The notes: generated from the sequence alone by a model not told the origin. DNA of 64,000 nucleotides from Bacillota bacterium (GCA_023415825.1 JAEZJF010000024.1:248001-312000), one strand, 5' to 3'; numbered from the stretch's first letter, positions 36,972-44,507 are shown. Made by a program: numbers and translations.

Positions 36972-37113
36972 ATCAATTCCCTTCATTCCGGCACTCTTTT
37001 GCCGCCTTAACAAGCTGACATTCCAACTGTATAAAACGTTCTTATTTGAATTTTATACCACTGATATCTGAAGGTAAACGAGGAATTTTGCCATAAACCG
37101 TTTCCGGAAAGCA

Positions 37114-37138
37114 AAAAGCCGCCCAATGAGCGGCTTTT
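37114..37138. terminator. Bidirectional-looking hairpin terminator
   Basis: AAAAGCCGC (37114-37122) pairs with GCGGCTTTT (37130-37138) across a 7-base loop. It lies downstream of the minus-strand gene 37212-37823 and upstream of the membrane-protein gene, and best serves the former. Confidence 0.8.
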
Positions 37139-37211
37139 CAATTATCTATGGGAAGAAATGTCTAATGACAATAATTTAATACACTTTAGCGGATATGAAC
37201 CTCAGGCACTG

Positions 37212-37823
37212 TTATCGAGAAACAGTGGCTATAAACTCGTATGTCTCCCTTTCCAAACTAAAGCCAACCCGTACTTGCCTCTGATACTCATTAGGGCTGA
37301 AAAAGAGGAAAATACTTTGATTTAAATCAGTTTCTGTGCCATCGCTCCAAATCGCATAGGCCTGTCCTGACACCATATAGTGTGTGATTACACCTCCACT
37401 CATAATTGGAGTTGATGTTACATTCTTGATTTCTGCGCCTATAACCGTTTTAGTGTCTGTTACATTGACAATTTTTTTCACCGTACCAGTAAAAACAACA
37501 TCGCTATTACCCGCTTCCATATCAATCTGATAGGCTATTTCATAGGTACCGGCTTCGGTAGGACTAAACTCGGCAGTTGATAGGTATTGGCCCGCTATTT
37601 CATCATATTCCGTGCTCACTTTTTGAGCATTAGTCCAGTTATCCTGGAATGACGAACCATGCTTTACTACAGTGGCTGTTACTGTTATGCATTCTCCCAA
37701 GTTGATCTCATCGGGAACAACTGATAATTCAACCGGAACAGCTTTCTCAGCCTGAGAAGCGTAGGCTGCAACCGGCATTAACATAATTACCAATATCAGC
37801 GCTAACATGATCTGCTTTTTCAT
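37212..37823 (-). CDS. Secreted protein with Ig-like beta domain, unknown function
   Basis: A 203-residue exported protein with a typical signal peptide (KKQIMLALILVIMLMPVAAYA). The rest is beta-rich; SVVPDEINLGECITVTATV and FSPTEAGTYEIAYQID are typical of immunoglobulin-like surface-protein modules. There is no cysteine lipobox or sorting signal, so it is probably released. AGGAGG before the ATG falls at the edge of a duplicated region (37832-37937). I do not recognise a specific family. Confidence 0.65.
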   Translation of the reverse strand: MKKQIMLALILVIMLMPVAAYASQAEKAVPVELSVVPDEINLGECITVTATVVKHGSSFQDNWTNAQKVSTEYDEIAGQYLSTAEFSPTEAGTYEIAYQIDMEAGNSDVVFTGTVKKIVNVTDTKTVIGAEIKNVTSTPIMSGGVITHYMVSGQAYAIWSDGTETDLNQSIFLFFSPNEYQRQVRVGFSLERETYEFIATVSR

Positions 37824-37831
37824 ACCAATCC

Positions 37832-37937
37832 CTCCTAAAATGAGTTTGATAAGAATATTGTCTCATTTTCTGCCGAAAGAGCCATCGGACGATTAGCAGG
37901 CATTGATATAGTTCTATCTGCCCAGATATACCAGGAC
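37832..37937. repeat. Duplicated upstream region, copy A
   Basis: About 105 bp, closely similar to 39550-39652 (for example CTCCTAAAATGAGTTTGA and ATATTGTCTCATTTTCT in both). Copy A lies between the divergent secreted-protein and barnase genes and contains the ribosome site of the former. Confidence 0.75.
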
Positions 37938-37997
37938 CAATTTCGTTGAAGCCAGGGTGAAGAAATGCTATTATGATTACACGAAAGAGGTGCGTAG

Positions 37998-38495
37998 ATG
38001 AAAAAACAAAGTAAGAGCTTTTTGTGTCTCTTCATTCTGGTGACTGTTCTAATATTGCTTTCCTCCTGCGGCGTACATACAGGCAGCGACACCATATTCA
38101 CCGCCCCAACCGAAACAGTAAGCGCGCAGGCGGAGCTGACGCTGGACGAGGAAGGGGCCTTTACAACAAAAGAGGATGTTGCCCTGTATATCCACCTCTA
38201 TGAACGACTGCCGAACAATTTCATCACTAAGTCCGAGGCGAGAGCCCTGGGCTGGGAGGGCGGCTCTGTTGAGAAATATGCGCCCGGCAAATGCATCGGA
38301 GGCGACCGCTTTGGAAATTATGAGGATCTCCTTCCCGAAAAGGTCGGCAGAACCTATAACGAATGTGACATCAATACTATGGGTGCTTCCTCCCGGGGCG
38401 CGGAGCGCATCGTATTTTCCAACGACGGACTTGTCTACTACACATCGGACCACTACGAATCGTTTACCCTGCTCTATGGGGAGGAAGGCACATGA
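37998..38495 (+). CDS. Barnase-family guanyl-preferring ribonuclease, lipoprotein form
   Basis: This 165-residue toxin-type ribonuclease has an export signal with lipobox LSSC (residues 21-24), so it is probably tethered to the outer membrane face. The barnase domain covers residues about 57-160: LPNNFITKSEARALGW, APGKCIGGD, a GRTYNECDIN block, and SDHYESF. The catalytic residues are all there: K78, E122, R133, R137 and H152 correspond to barnase K27, E73, R83, R87 and H102. Two extra cysteines (99 and 123) might form a disulfide. Its stop overlaps the barstar gene start (ATGA). Local base composition is more GC-rich than the flanks, suggesting transfer. Confidence 0.92.
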   Translation: MKKQSKSFLCLFILVTVLILLSSCGVHTGSDTIFTAPTETVSAQAELTLDEEGAFTTKEDVALYIHLYERLPNNFITKSEARALGWEGGSVEKYAPGKCIGGDRFGNYEDLLPEKVGRTYNECDINTMGASSRGAERIVFSNDGLVYYTSDHYESFTLLYGEEGT

Positions 38496-38761
38496 AAACT
38501 ATTGTTATCGACGGCAGATACTGCAAAACCAAAGAACAGACCCATGAATACCTAGCTAGAAAGCCGATCTTCCCGGCCTATTACGGCAAAAATCTTGACG
38601 CACTCTATGATGTTCTGACTTCCTGCGGCGAGCGGCTTCACATTCGAATCCTATACTCCGCATCCCTGGAGGCCAATCTCGGAAATTACGGCAAAAAGCT
38701 CCTGCGCGTGTTTGAAGAGGCCGCGGGAGCAAACAAAAACATCACAGTTGAAATAAAGTAA
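38492..38761 (+). CDS. Barstar-family ribonuclease inhibitor
   Basis: The 89-residue immunity protein for the barnase encoded just upstream. Barstar landmarks are the AYYGKNLDALYDVL helix, where D36 and D40 correspond to barstar D35 and D39 that plug the RNase active site, and the C-terminal strand NITVEIK. It starts within the stop codon of the RNase gene, so both are made in step, which protects the producer's cytoplasm if unsecreted RNase accumulates. Confidence 0.93.
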   Translation: MKTIVIDGRYCKTKEQTHEYLARKPIFPAYYGKNLDALYDVLTSCGERLHIRILYSASLEANLGNYGKKLLRVFEEAAGANKNITVEIK

Positions 38762-38838
38762 TTATCGCTCATTTCTTGTTAATGAGTGAACGAAAAGCCA
38801 TGCTCAACCATTTCCACGAGTTTGTGGTATAAAAATAC

Positions 38839-38867
38839 GACCTGCTCATCGTTTGGACGAGCAGGTC
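38839..38867 (-). terminator. Terminator of the 39505-38901 minus-strand pair
   Basis: GACCTGCTC (38839-38847) pairs with GAGCAGGTC (38859-38867); on the minus strand the stem is followed by GTATTTTTA, a T-rich tract. Confidence 0.75.
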
Positions 38868-38900
38868 AGAGGGGTGCAATTATTTGTTGATGAAAACTAT

Positions 38901-39122
38901 TTACTTAAATAATTTTTTGATTGATCCAAAAATACCGCCTGAATTATCAATAGAGAGCTTACTCTTAACTCCCTGAATCAGAGCATTAATTTGATCATTT
39001 GGAAGGTCAATTCCAATAACTGATTCTACAGCTTTAACTGGGTCACTGGTAAATTCAGCTGCAAATTCTTTATTATTTTTTATTTTTAAAACGATTTCTT
39101 CAATTTTACTTTTAATATCCAT
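38901..39122 (-). CDS. Small acidic/basic helical protein, unknown function
   Basis: A 73-residue protein of a kind seen widely in Clostridia without known function. It has a helical N-terminal half with the pattern EFAAEFTSDPVKAVES, then IDLPNDQINALIQGVKSKL, and a glycine-containing C-terminal tail (GGIFGSIKKLF). The arrangement faintly recalls leader-like NHLP/Nif11 peptides, but no modification enzyme is adjacent. It lies 11 bases after the YegP-like gene and before a terminator. Confidence 0.6.
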   Translation of the reverse strand: MDIKSKIEEIVLKIKNNKEFAAEFTSDPVKAVESVIGIDLPNDQINALIQGVKSKLSIDNSGGIFGSIKKLFK

Positions 39123-39133
39123 ATATATCCTTT

Positions 39134-39505
39134 CTAGAGTTCATTCTCGATTTTTGCTTCGGGCGCAATTTTACGGACACTTTCAATTCCATTCAAGCAA
39201 CTGTCTTTAGCCTTATATCCCTCAGATATAGCGATAATTTCACCATTTCGTCCCTTTAGACGAAAACGAAACTCGCCCGCCTTATCTTTATACATTTCAA
39301 ATTTAGGATTAACAGCAGCTTCTACGGGTTCTTTAGTCAAGTCTTCAAAATTGGCACTGGGTGCGTTGCTTTTGACGCTTTCAACCCCATTCAGACAAGA
39401 TTTTTCACTGGAATAGACCTCAGAAGTCGCAATTGTCTCACCGTTTCCAGCCTTTAAATCGAACTTGAATCCCGTCGATGTCTTTTTAATATGAAATTTG
39501 CTCAT
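39134..39505 (-). CDS. YegP/DUF1508 tandem-repeat protein
   Basis: A 123-residue protein made of two DUF1508 repeats (about residues 3-50 and 66-115). Each follows the pattern F-K-L-K-NGE-IA-SE-Y---SC-NGIESV; SEVYSSEKSCLNGVESV and SEGYKAKDSCLNGIESV are the matching halves. YegP proteins are small and cytoplasmic with no assigned role. It is co-directional with the 73-residue gene, and copy B of the duplicated region lies 45 bases upstream. Confidence 0.88.
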   Translation of the reverse strand: MSKFHIKKTSTGFKFDLKAGNGETIATSEVYSSEKSCLNGVESVKSNAPSANFEDLTKEPVEAAVNPKFEMYKDKAGEFRFRLKGRNGEIIAISEGYKAKDSCLNGIESVRKIAPEAKIENEL

Positions 39506-39549
39506 GGTTATACCCCTTTCTGGAATTTTGTATTATTCCATACAAACCT

Positions 39550-39652
39550 CTCCTAAAATGAGTTTGACAAGAATATTGTCTCATTTTCTACTGAATGAGA
39601 CATCGTCTATTAGCCGGAATTGGCATAGTCCTATCTACCCAGATATACCACG
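39550..39652. repeat. Duplicated upstream region, copy B
   Basis: Diverged copy of 37832-37937. Here the ribosome-site-like AGGAGAGG on the minus strand leads into ATG GAA TAA, so the gene that copy A drives is absent; the region now lies upstream of the YegP-like gene. Confidence 0.75.
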
Positions 39653-39722
39653 ACCTGATTGAAATTCTTGAACCTCTTAAATCCTTTAAAATAGCCAAAC
39701 ATACAAGAAAACCCGCCAAATA

Positions 39723-39866
39723 CTGGCGAGTTTCATCGACGCACCAGGAAAGCTGGTGGCATTTGCCGGTCTTGATGTAAAAGTTACGCAGTCAGGAGAA
39801 TTTACGGGCACAAAGAACACAATATCCTCGCCTTATCTTAGACGGGCTATTTGGCTTACCGCCAGC
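39723..39866 (+). mobile_element. IS110-family transposase fragment
   Basis: In one frame the DNA reads ASFIDAPGKLVAFAGLD, then TQSGEFTGTKNT and SPYLRRAIWLTAS, the conserved C-terminal transposase block of IS110/IS116/IS902 elements, with about three residues missing before SPYL. No start, N-terminal DEDD domain or ends are present. It breaks off at about 39866 against a phage capsid fragment, so it is a dead remnant. Confidence 0.8.
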
Positions 39867-40034
39867 CAATGGCATGTTAATAAGTTTACCGCCAGCTGCT
39901 GCCAGTGCATCGAGCTGAGGTTCATTTGATATGATACCAGCTTGAGACAATGCAGATAACTCCGCTGTTCTTTGGATTACATAAGGGTTAAATACTGCTG
40001 GTACTATTACGTCTGCTATTCTTGTTGGTATAAT
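39867..40034 (-). pseudogene. Phage major capsid protein, 5' fragment
   Basis: About 55 codons on the minus strand read RIADVIVPAVFNPYVIQRT, then ELSALSQAGIISNEPQLDAL and GGKLINMP, the N-terminus of a tailed-phage major capsid protein. GGAGGG (40046-40041) lies 6 bases before ATT where ATG is expected, so the start codon seems lost. The gene stops at the IS110 fragment. An 11-base direct repeat (TTACCGCCAGC at 39856 and 39886) spans the junction. Confidence 0.75.
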
Positions 40035-40058
40035 TTATTGCCCTCCTAAAATATTATT

Positions 40059-40679
40059 TTATTTTGCCGCAGCCATGAGCTACCTTGCGAGTTCAGGGTT
40101 TTCTTTCATAACCTTACCCTGCTCGGTTAAGTTGAAATGTTCTTTGGACCAAGGATTCTTTGTGCCCGTAGGAGTGTTGTTTTTGTTATTGGGGTCTCTC
40201 CCTGCTACAGGTGGGGTAAATTGATCCTTGTATTGATCCTTGAGCGTTGTAAGCTGCTCGTCAATGCCCAATACTGTACCATCTGCACCAACCACCAATT
40301 TTGATTTATCAAACTTCGTAATCAGTAGATCTGGGTATTTGGTATCGGTTAGCTTAGCCTATATTGCAGAGTTAATGGCCAAATCCTTTAACTTTGCCTC
40401 GTAGGTCTCTTTTGTGGCTTTATTGGTGTCCTGAAGTTCCTTGATAGTCTTTTCAAGTTCTTCATTACCCTTAGCCTTATCCTGAAGATCCTTGAGCTGC
40501 TTATCACGATCCTTTATTTGCAGTTCCAGGTCTTTCTTGGTATCGTTGAGTGCGTTAAACTCACTCTTCGGCACCGCGTTCTTCGGGAATTCTGTTTTGA
40601 TCGAGGCCATCAGTCCGTCAATATCAAGAACCCCGTCTTTGATTGTTGCTTTCTCAAGCAAGGCTTTTAACCAATCCAT
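40059..40679 (-). pseudogene. Phage scaffold (gp20-like) protein with two internal amber codons
   Basis: A phage minor structural/scaffold protein of the gp20 type. It starts at ATG 40679 (AGGAAG 6 bases upstream) with MDWLKALLEKATIKDG, followed by a long coiled coil (NDTKKDLELQIKDRDKQLKD) and the C-terminal TKNPWSKEHFNLTEQG block. The frame is broken by TAG at 40361-40359 (…INSAI-stop-AKLTD) and TAG at 40082-40080 (ELAR-stop-LMAAAK), then ends at TAA 40061-40059. Both amber codons fall where relatives, as I recall them, have glutamine. It is either a decayed gene or one from a phage that reads TAG as glutamine. It lies in normal phage order before the capsid. Confidence 0.8.
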
Positions 40680-40786
40680 AATTAACTTCCTCATAGATTT
40701 TTATTCCCGCTCTCCGGATGCTGGGATATAGCCGTTTTATTCTCTCGGCATGAGTAGTGGCTTTTAAGCAATAAAAAGGCATAATA

Positions 40787-40813
40787 AAAGCACCTGGTAT
40801 CACCAGATGCTTT
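40787..40813 (-). terminator. Terminator after the 112-residue gene
   Basis: AAAGCACCTGGT pairs with ACCAGATGCTTT (one mismatch) around a 3-base loop; on the minus strand it is followed by TATTAT. Confidence 0.65.
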
Positions 40814-40827
40814 TAAAGCACTATATC

Positions 40828-41166
40828 TTAAAACATTATTTTGATTATTTCTTTGTAAGCTTTGTCGTTTATCTCAAGTAGGCTCCTTTTTCCATCCCTA
40901 AACTGAACCGCAACATTAAAAGTTCCTTTATTCTTGGCAGATAAACCAGCCAATAATCCAACAGGTCCGAGTAAAGCTCCACCAACTATACCTCGGCTAA
41001 CTCCGCTTACGGCACTCTTCCTATGCTCCTCAGTTATTACCTCATACGATTCTACCGTATCTTTATTCAGCTTGAGTATATTAGTGAAAGTTAGTGAAAT
41101 ACCGACAAATTTTGAATTATAAACAACAGGTTTACCTTCATAATCTCCAGCTATTACAGTATTCAT
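40828..41166 (-). CDS. Hypothetical protein with glycine-rich hydrophobic centre
   Basis: A 112-residue protein. Residues about 53-75 (VSGVSRGIVGGALLGPVGLLAGL) form a glycine-rich hydrophobic segment flanked by beta-rich stretches (GKPVVYNSKFVGISL before, TFNVAVQFRDGKRSLLEI after). The outer parts resemble a small PH-like barrel interrupted by a membrane-active hairpin. It has its own terminator and lies within the phage block between scaffold and head genes, yet such proteins also occur outside phages. Function unknown. Confidence 0.55.
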   Translation of the reverse strand: MNTVIAGDYEGKPVVYNSKFVGISLTFTNILKLNKDTVESYEVITEEHRKSAVSGVSRGIVGGALLGPVGLLAGLSAKNKGTFNVAVQFRDGKRSLLEINDKAYKEIIKIMF

Positions 41167-41286
41167 GAACTAATACCTCCCGGCTAAAACATAATTCATA
41201 TATTTCCCAGCATTGTATCATATTCTACTGTGTAGTAGAAGATTTATTTTAAAAGAAAATCACCTACCCGTACGGATAGATGGTTT

Positions 41287-41544
41287 TCAGGCTTCAATAA
41301 CTGAAAATATATAATCGCTTAATTTTTCAAGACGCTTACCGGCACTGTTTACTTCATAATCTTTATCAAGGCCTTTCAGCACAACCAGATCATTAAGCCA
41401 ATCGTATAAATTAATTTCTGTATCCTCATCGTCGATTAACACGCTATCCCCCTGATTGGCTGCAATAGAGGTGAGTGCCTTTTGTTCATCTTTGCCCAAT
41501 AAAGGGAAGAAAAACTCATAATCATCTTTTTTAAATGTCAGCAC
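41287..41544 (-). CDS. Small acidic protein, possible immunity partner of the upstream toxin-like domain
   Basis: This 85-residue acidic protein (DDYEFFFPLLGKDEQKALTSI, DDEDTEINLYDWL) begins 14 bases before the end of the gp7-like gene, in another frame, so translation is coupled. Proteins of this size and charge often follow phage head-morphogenesis genes with a nuclease-like C-terminus, and an inhibitor role would fit, but the evidence is only position and charge. Confidence 0.5.
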   Translation of the reverse strand: MLTFKKDDYEFFFPLLGKDEQKALTSIAANQGDSVLIDDEDTEINLYDWLNDLVVLKGLDKDYEVNSAGKRLEKLSDYIFSVIEA

Positions 41545-42199
41545 CTTTCACCCTCCTCTTCTTCAGGCTTTTTGCGTACTTTAAGCTAGTCGGATTCACT
41601 TGAATCAATAACCCTGTATCAGGATTTATTGAGCAGGTCGCTTTCTCGCCAATGTATTTTTGACTTGGTAACCCCTTGTCATCTATCCTTATTTTACTAA
41701 CTTTCAAGGGATTAAGCAACGCCTCTTTTGCACTATCAGCGGCTACATTCCTTCCAATAGCCCTATCTATCGCATGTTTGGAAACACTTGTCATTTTGAT
41801 CCCATTACTCGTTTGTATGCCAATAATATCGTCATACTCACTTTTAGTTTTCCCAGTAACGTACTTATCATGCCAATGCCTGTATCTCATATCAGCCGGC
41901 ACCTTATAAGTCTTGCCTGTGACTGGATCCCTTGCAGCCCGGGTATCATCCGAATAATCCTCGTCATCATAAAACGGCACTGTTGTTGTACGACAGAAGG
42001 GGTGATATGGCGGAGCATTGATCCCGGTGTTCCACTCACTTATAAGGTATACCCTGCCATCTTCATCACGGCAGATCTCGGAGGTCTTGGAGTCCAGTGT
42101 GGCAAGTATCTTATACTTCTCAACTCCATCTTCCTTGTATGCTGCCAGTGTACCTTGCTCGATCATGAATGAGCCCTCTGTATGTAAGAGCCTATATGG
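41531..42199 (-). pseudogene. Phage head morphogenesis (SPP1 gp7-like) protein, 5'-truncated, with C-terminal toxin-like domain
   Basis: The open frame contains the C-terminal part of an SPP1 gp7/Mu gpF-type protein: RLLHTEGSF (coded before the ATG at 42166, thus part of a longer original), KYKILATLDSKTSEICRDEDG, and PPYHPFCRTTTVPFY. After a linker comes a distinct domain of about 75 residues, SKHAIDRAIGRN, LNPLKVSKIRID, SQKYIGEKATCSINPDTG, which resembles the small nuclease-like (PBECR/DUF4258-like) tails of phage head proteins. The N-terminal half is missing; homology ends near 42200 at the recombinase remnant. It may still be translated from 42166. Confidence 0.7.
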
Positions 42200-42225
42200 G
42201 TGGCAATACTCGGAAGGGAAAAAAC

Positions 42226-42798
42226 GGTCTCATCTACTCTGATTACCAATGCTTCGCATAAAAACAGAAAAGGATCTGCCAAGCAAAGGGCATATCCAGG
42301 GAATTTATCGAGACTGAAGTAATTTCTCAGCTTCAGAAGCAGATTTTTTCCCCTGAAAGCATCGTCGTGATCGCTGAAAAAATGAAAACTCAATTCCAGA
42401 AAGGCCTAACACAGAATGAAACTGACATCGAATACACCGAGCTGCACCTGGCTGGTATACAGAGGAAGATCCGGAACATAATCGACAAGATCACTGATGG
42501 CTTTTGCACTCCTGATATGAAGGAAACTCTTGAGGAACTGGATCGACAGAAGACTTTCACAAAACAGAAGCTAGATTCGCTGCAGAAAAAACTCCACGCC
42601 CGCAACGCCGACGAAAAGGATCTGATTAAATTCCTCTCCCAGTACGTCAAACTGGATAAATGTACTTTTGAAGAAAAGAAAAAGGCCATACAAGCTTTTG
42701 TCTCAAAAGTAGTTGTAAGGCCTGATTCCGTAGATATTCACTCGGTTGTGAACATTATTGGTCGGAGTGGTGTTATAGGATTTTCTACGAAACACTGA
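42226..42798 (+). pseudogene. Large serine recombinase, C-terminal remnant
   Basis: The plus strand reads GLIYSDYQCFA, a TAA stop (42259-42261), then KQKRICQAKGISREFIETEV and a long coiled coil to FVSKVVVRPDSVDIH. This is the end of the zinc-ribbon and the C-terminal helices of a large serine recombinase, the integrase type used by many Firmicute phages and integrative elements. The catalytic N-terminal and most of the DNA-binding domain are gone, as are the first zinc-ribbon cysteines. It meets the truncated gp7-like gene at about 42200. Confidence 0.8.
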
Positions 42799-42860
42799 TA
42801 AAATCAATGGTTTGAGGCGGCCAAAAAGCAGTATTTACTATCCATAGTCCCCCTAAGAAA

Positions 42861-42884
42861 GGAGCAGTGGTCAACCACTACTCC
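42861..42884 (+). terminator. Terminator after the recombinase remnant
   Basis: GGAGCAGTGG (42861-42870) and CCACTACTCC (42875-42884) pair with one mismatch around a 4-base loop and are followed by TTTTCTT. The remaining gene-free stretch to 43079 shows nothing else recognisable. Confidence 0.7.
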
Positions 42885-43079
42885 TTTTCTTGACCTGATA
42901 TTGCAAGCGAGCTCGACCGCCACAGGCTGGGTCGGGAATGTTGCCAAGATTCAATAGACAAAGGACGGATATGTAGTAGCGATATAGGTGTCTTGAATTA
43001 TCTATATTTTACATAGTCAAATTATTTGATAATGTAAAATATGTGTAATATACTGTTACAAAAGGAAGGTGCTATTATT

Positions 43080-43547
43080 ATGTCTGGCAAGGTAACAGAA
43101 CGAGAGATACAAATTAGGAAATTGCAGCAAAATCTATCGTCAATACGAAAGATAGCAGGCTGGACGGCGGAGATATTAGGCGACAAAATCGGGGTGACTA
43201 AGCAAACGATCAGCAATCTTGAAAACCAAAAAACGTCAATGACCTTTACTCAATATATTGCAATACGTTCGGTTCTTGATTATGAAATTGAAAACAACAA
43301 GGAGAACGAAGTTCTTCCCAAAGTTGTAGCGCTTTTGCTGGATAGTGGCGACGAACTTGATGGTGATAATTATTCAAAAGTTCAAGATGTTGCAAGTACT
43401 GTTGCCGCATCGGCTGTTGGTGGCACACCAACAGCAAAACTTGATAGAGTGTTTGCGTTACTTACAGCTTCGCTTCCACTTGTTGTCCCTATTGTGGGAG
43501 CGATAATAGGAAGCACATCTAATTGGTCGAAGAAATTACTAAAATGA
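43080..43547 (+). CDS. XRE-type helix-turn-helix protein with C-terminal membrane segment
   Basis: A 155-residue protein from ATG 43080 (GGAAGG upstream; the ATG at 43041 has no ribosome site). Residues 10-70 form an XRE/Cro-like domain, with recognition-helix text GVTKQTISNLENQ. Residues about 124-145 (VFALLTASLPLVVPIVGAII) are hydrophobic enough to cross the membrane, which is unusual for an XRE regulator. The gene is 20 bases before the zinc-ribbon membrane gene, so the two products probably meet at the membrane. It lies in the mosaic region between phage remnants and the tRNA-Pro island. Confidence 0.75.
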   Translation: MSGKVTEREIQIRKLQQNLSSIRKIAGWTAEILGDKIGVTKQTISNLENQKTSMTFTQYIAIRSVLDYEIENNKENEVLPKVVALLLDSGDELDGDNYSKVQDVASTVAASAVGGTPTAKLDRVFALLTASLPLVVPIVGAIIGSTSNWSKKLLK

Positions 43548-43567
43548 AATTTGGGAGGTGAGTTTCG

Positions 43568-44380
43568 ATGGGCGTTCCAGCTGGGCATCCTTTCTTCGGC
43601 AATCAATATACCGATGGCGGTTACATTGCCGGTACATTTAAGTATTTTCCTGAAATAGCAGAAAAGGTTGTTGATTACTCTTCAAAACTGGTTTCACACA
43701 ATATTGGTGCAGATACTACTAAAATAGCCACAAGCCAGAAGCCAAAGAATCTGTTGCCGAACACTAAGGGCTTTAATAAATATGCACTATTTGCCGTTGG
43801 CATTGGCTTAGCTGCAGCTGTAGGCGGTTACTTTGCTTATAAATTCATCAGCAGAAGAAATAAAGCTAAAAAAGATGCTTTTGAATTCATCGAACTACGT
43901 CATGTCGGTGCTTGTACACATTGTGGTGAACCTCTTATTGAGTCGACATACGTCCCGAAGAGTGAAGCCGATAGCCACGATGCCTACATTATTTGTAAAA
44001 ACTGTGGTGAGAAAAACTTTGCTTGGTATCCTGACGATAACGACTCATCTGACAAAGAACCCAAACTAATAAGGTCATGTAAGAAATATGCAAAGATGAA
44101 AACCGAAATTCGCAAATTATTACAAGGAGGAAACAAAATGTTATCTTATGGGTGTGGTAAAGGTTGTGGGGTTGACATGGAGTACATAGGTGATGGAGAT
44201 TGGAAATGTCCTACATGTGGTAAAGTCATTGCTTTTGGAGAACTCGATGAAGAAGCCGATGATAACGGAGAAGCGCTTAATGTATGGGATGCAGCAAATA
44301 TCTATTTATCACGCGGTTTTGATGAGGACTATCGATTTGGCTACACACATGAAGAGCTAATAAAAGCACTTGATAAATAG
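43568..44380 (+). CDS. Membrane protein with two zinc ribbons
   Basis: A 270-residue product I do not recognise. The N-terminus (VPAGHPFFGNQYTDGGYIAG) is followed by one membrane helix at about residues 72-91, a first zinc ribbon (C116, C119, C143, C146) and a second ribbon-like region (CGKGC at 196-200, CPTC at 214-217) with an acidic tail. A perfect AGGAGG (44125-44130) lies 7 bases before an in-frame ATG at codon 191 (44138), so a separate 80-residue zinc-ribbon protein may also be made, or two genes were fused by loss of a stop codon. It is paired with the membrane HTH gene. Confidence 0.65.
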   Translation: MGVPAGHPFFGNQYTDGGYIAGTFKYFPEIAEKVVDYSSKLVSHNIGADTTKIATSQKPKNLLPNTKGFNKYALFAVGIGLAAAVGGYFAYKFISRRNKAKKDAFEFIELRHVGACTHCGEPLIESTYVPKSEADSHDAYIICKNCGEKNFAWYPDDNDSSDKEPKLIRSCKKYAKMKTEIRKLLQGGNKMLSYGCGKGCGVDMEYIGDGDWKCPTCGKVIAFGELDEEADDNGEALNVWDAANIYLSRGFDEDYRFGYTHEELIKALDK

Positions 44381-44507
44381 TTACTTATATAAATCAAGGC
44401 TCCAGCGTGTTGCCAATGTGTTACCACTACGTTACCAGCGAGCCAATAAGAGCCTGCAAAAGCGGACAGTTGTTAGATGATTCCGCGCCCGGCAAAAGAC
44501 ATAAAAC

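Noticed and set aside
38901..39122. Nif11/NHLP-type RiPP precursor
   Set aside because: The similarity to leader peptides is faint, there is no clear core peptide, and no modification enzyme is adjacent; the nearest radical SAM gene is over 5 kb away in a separate island.
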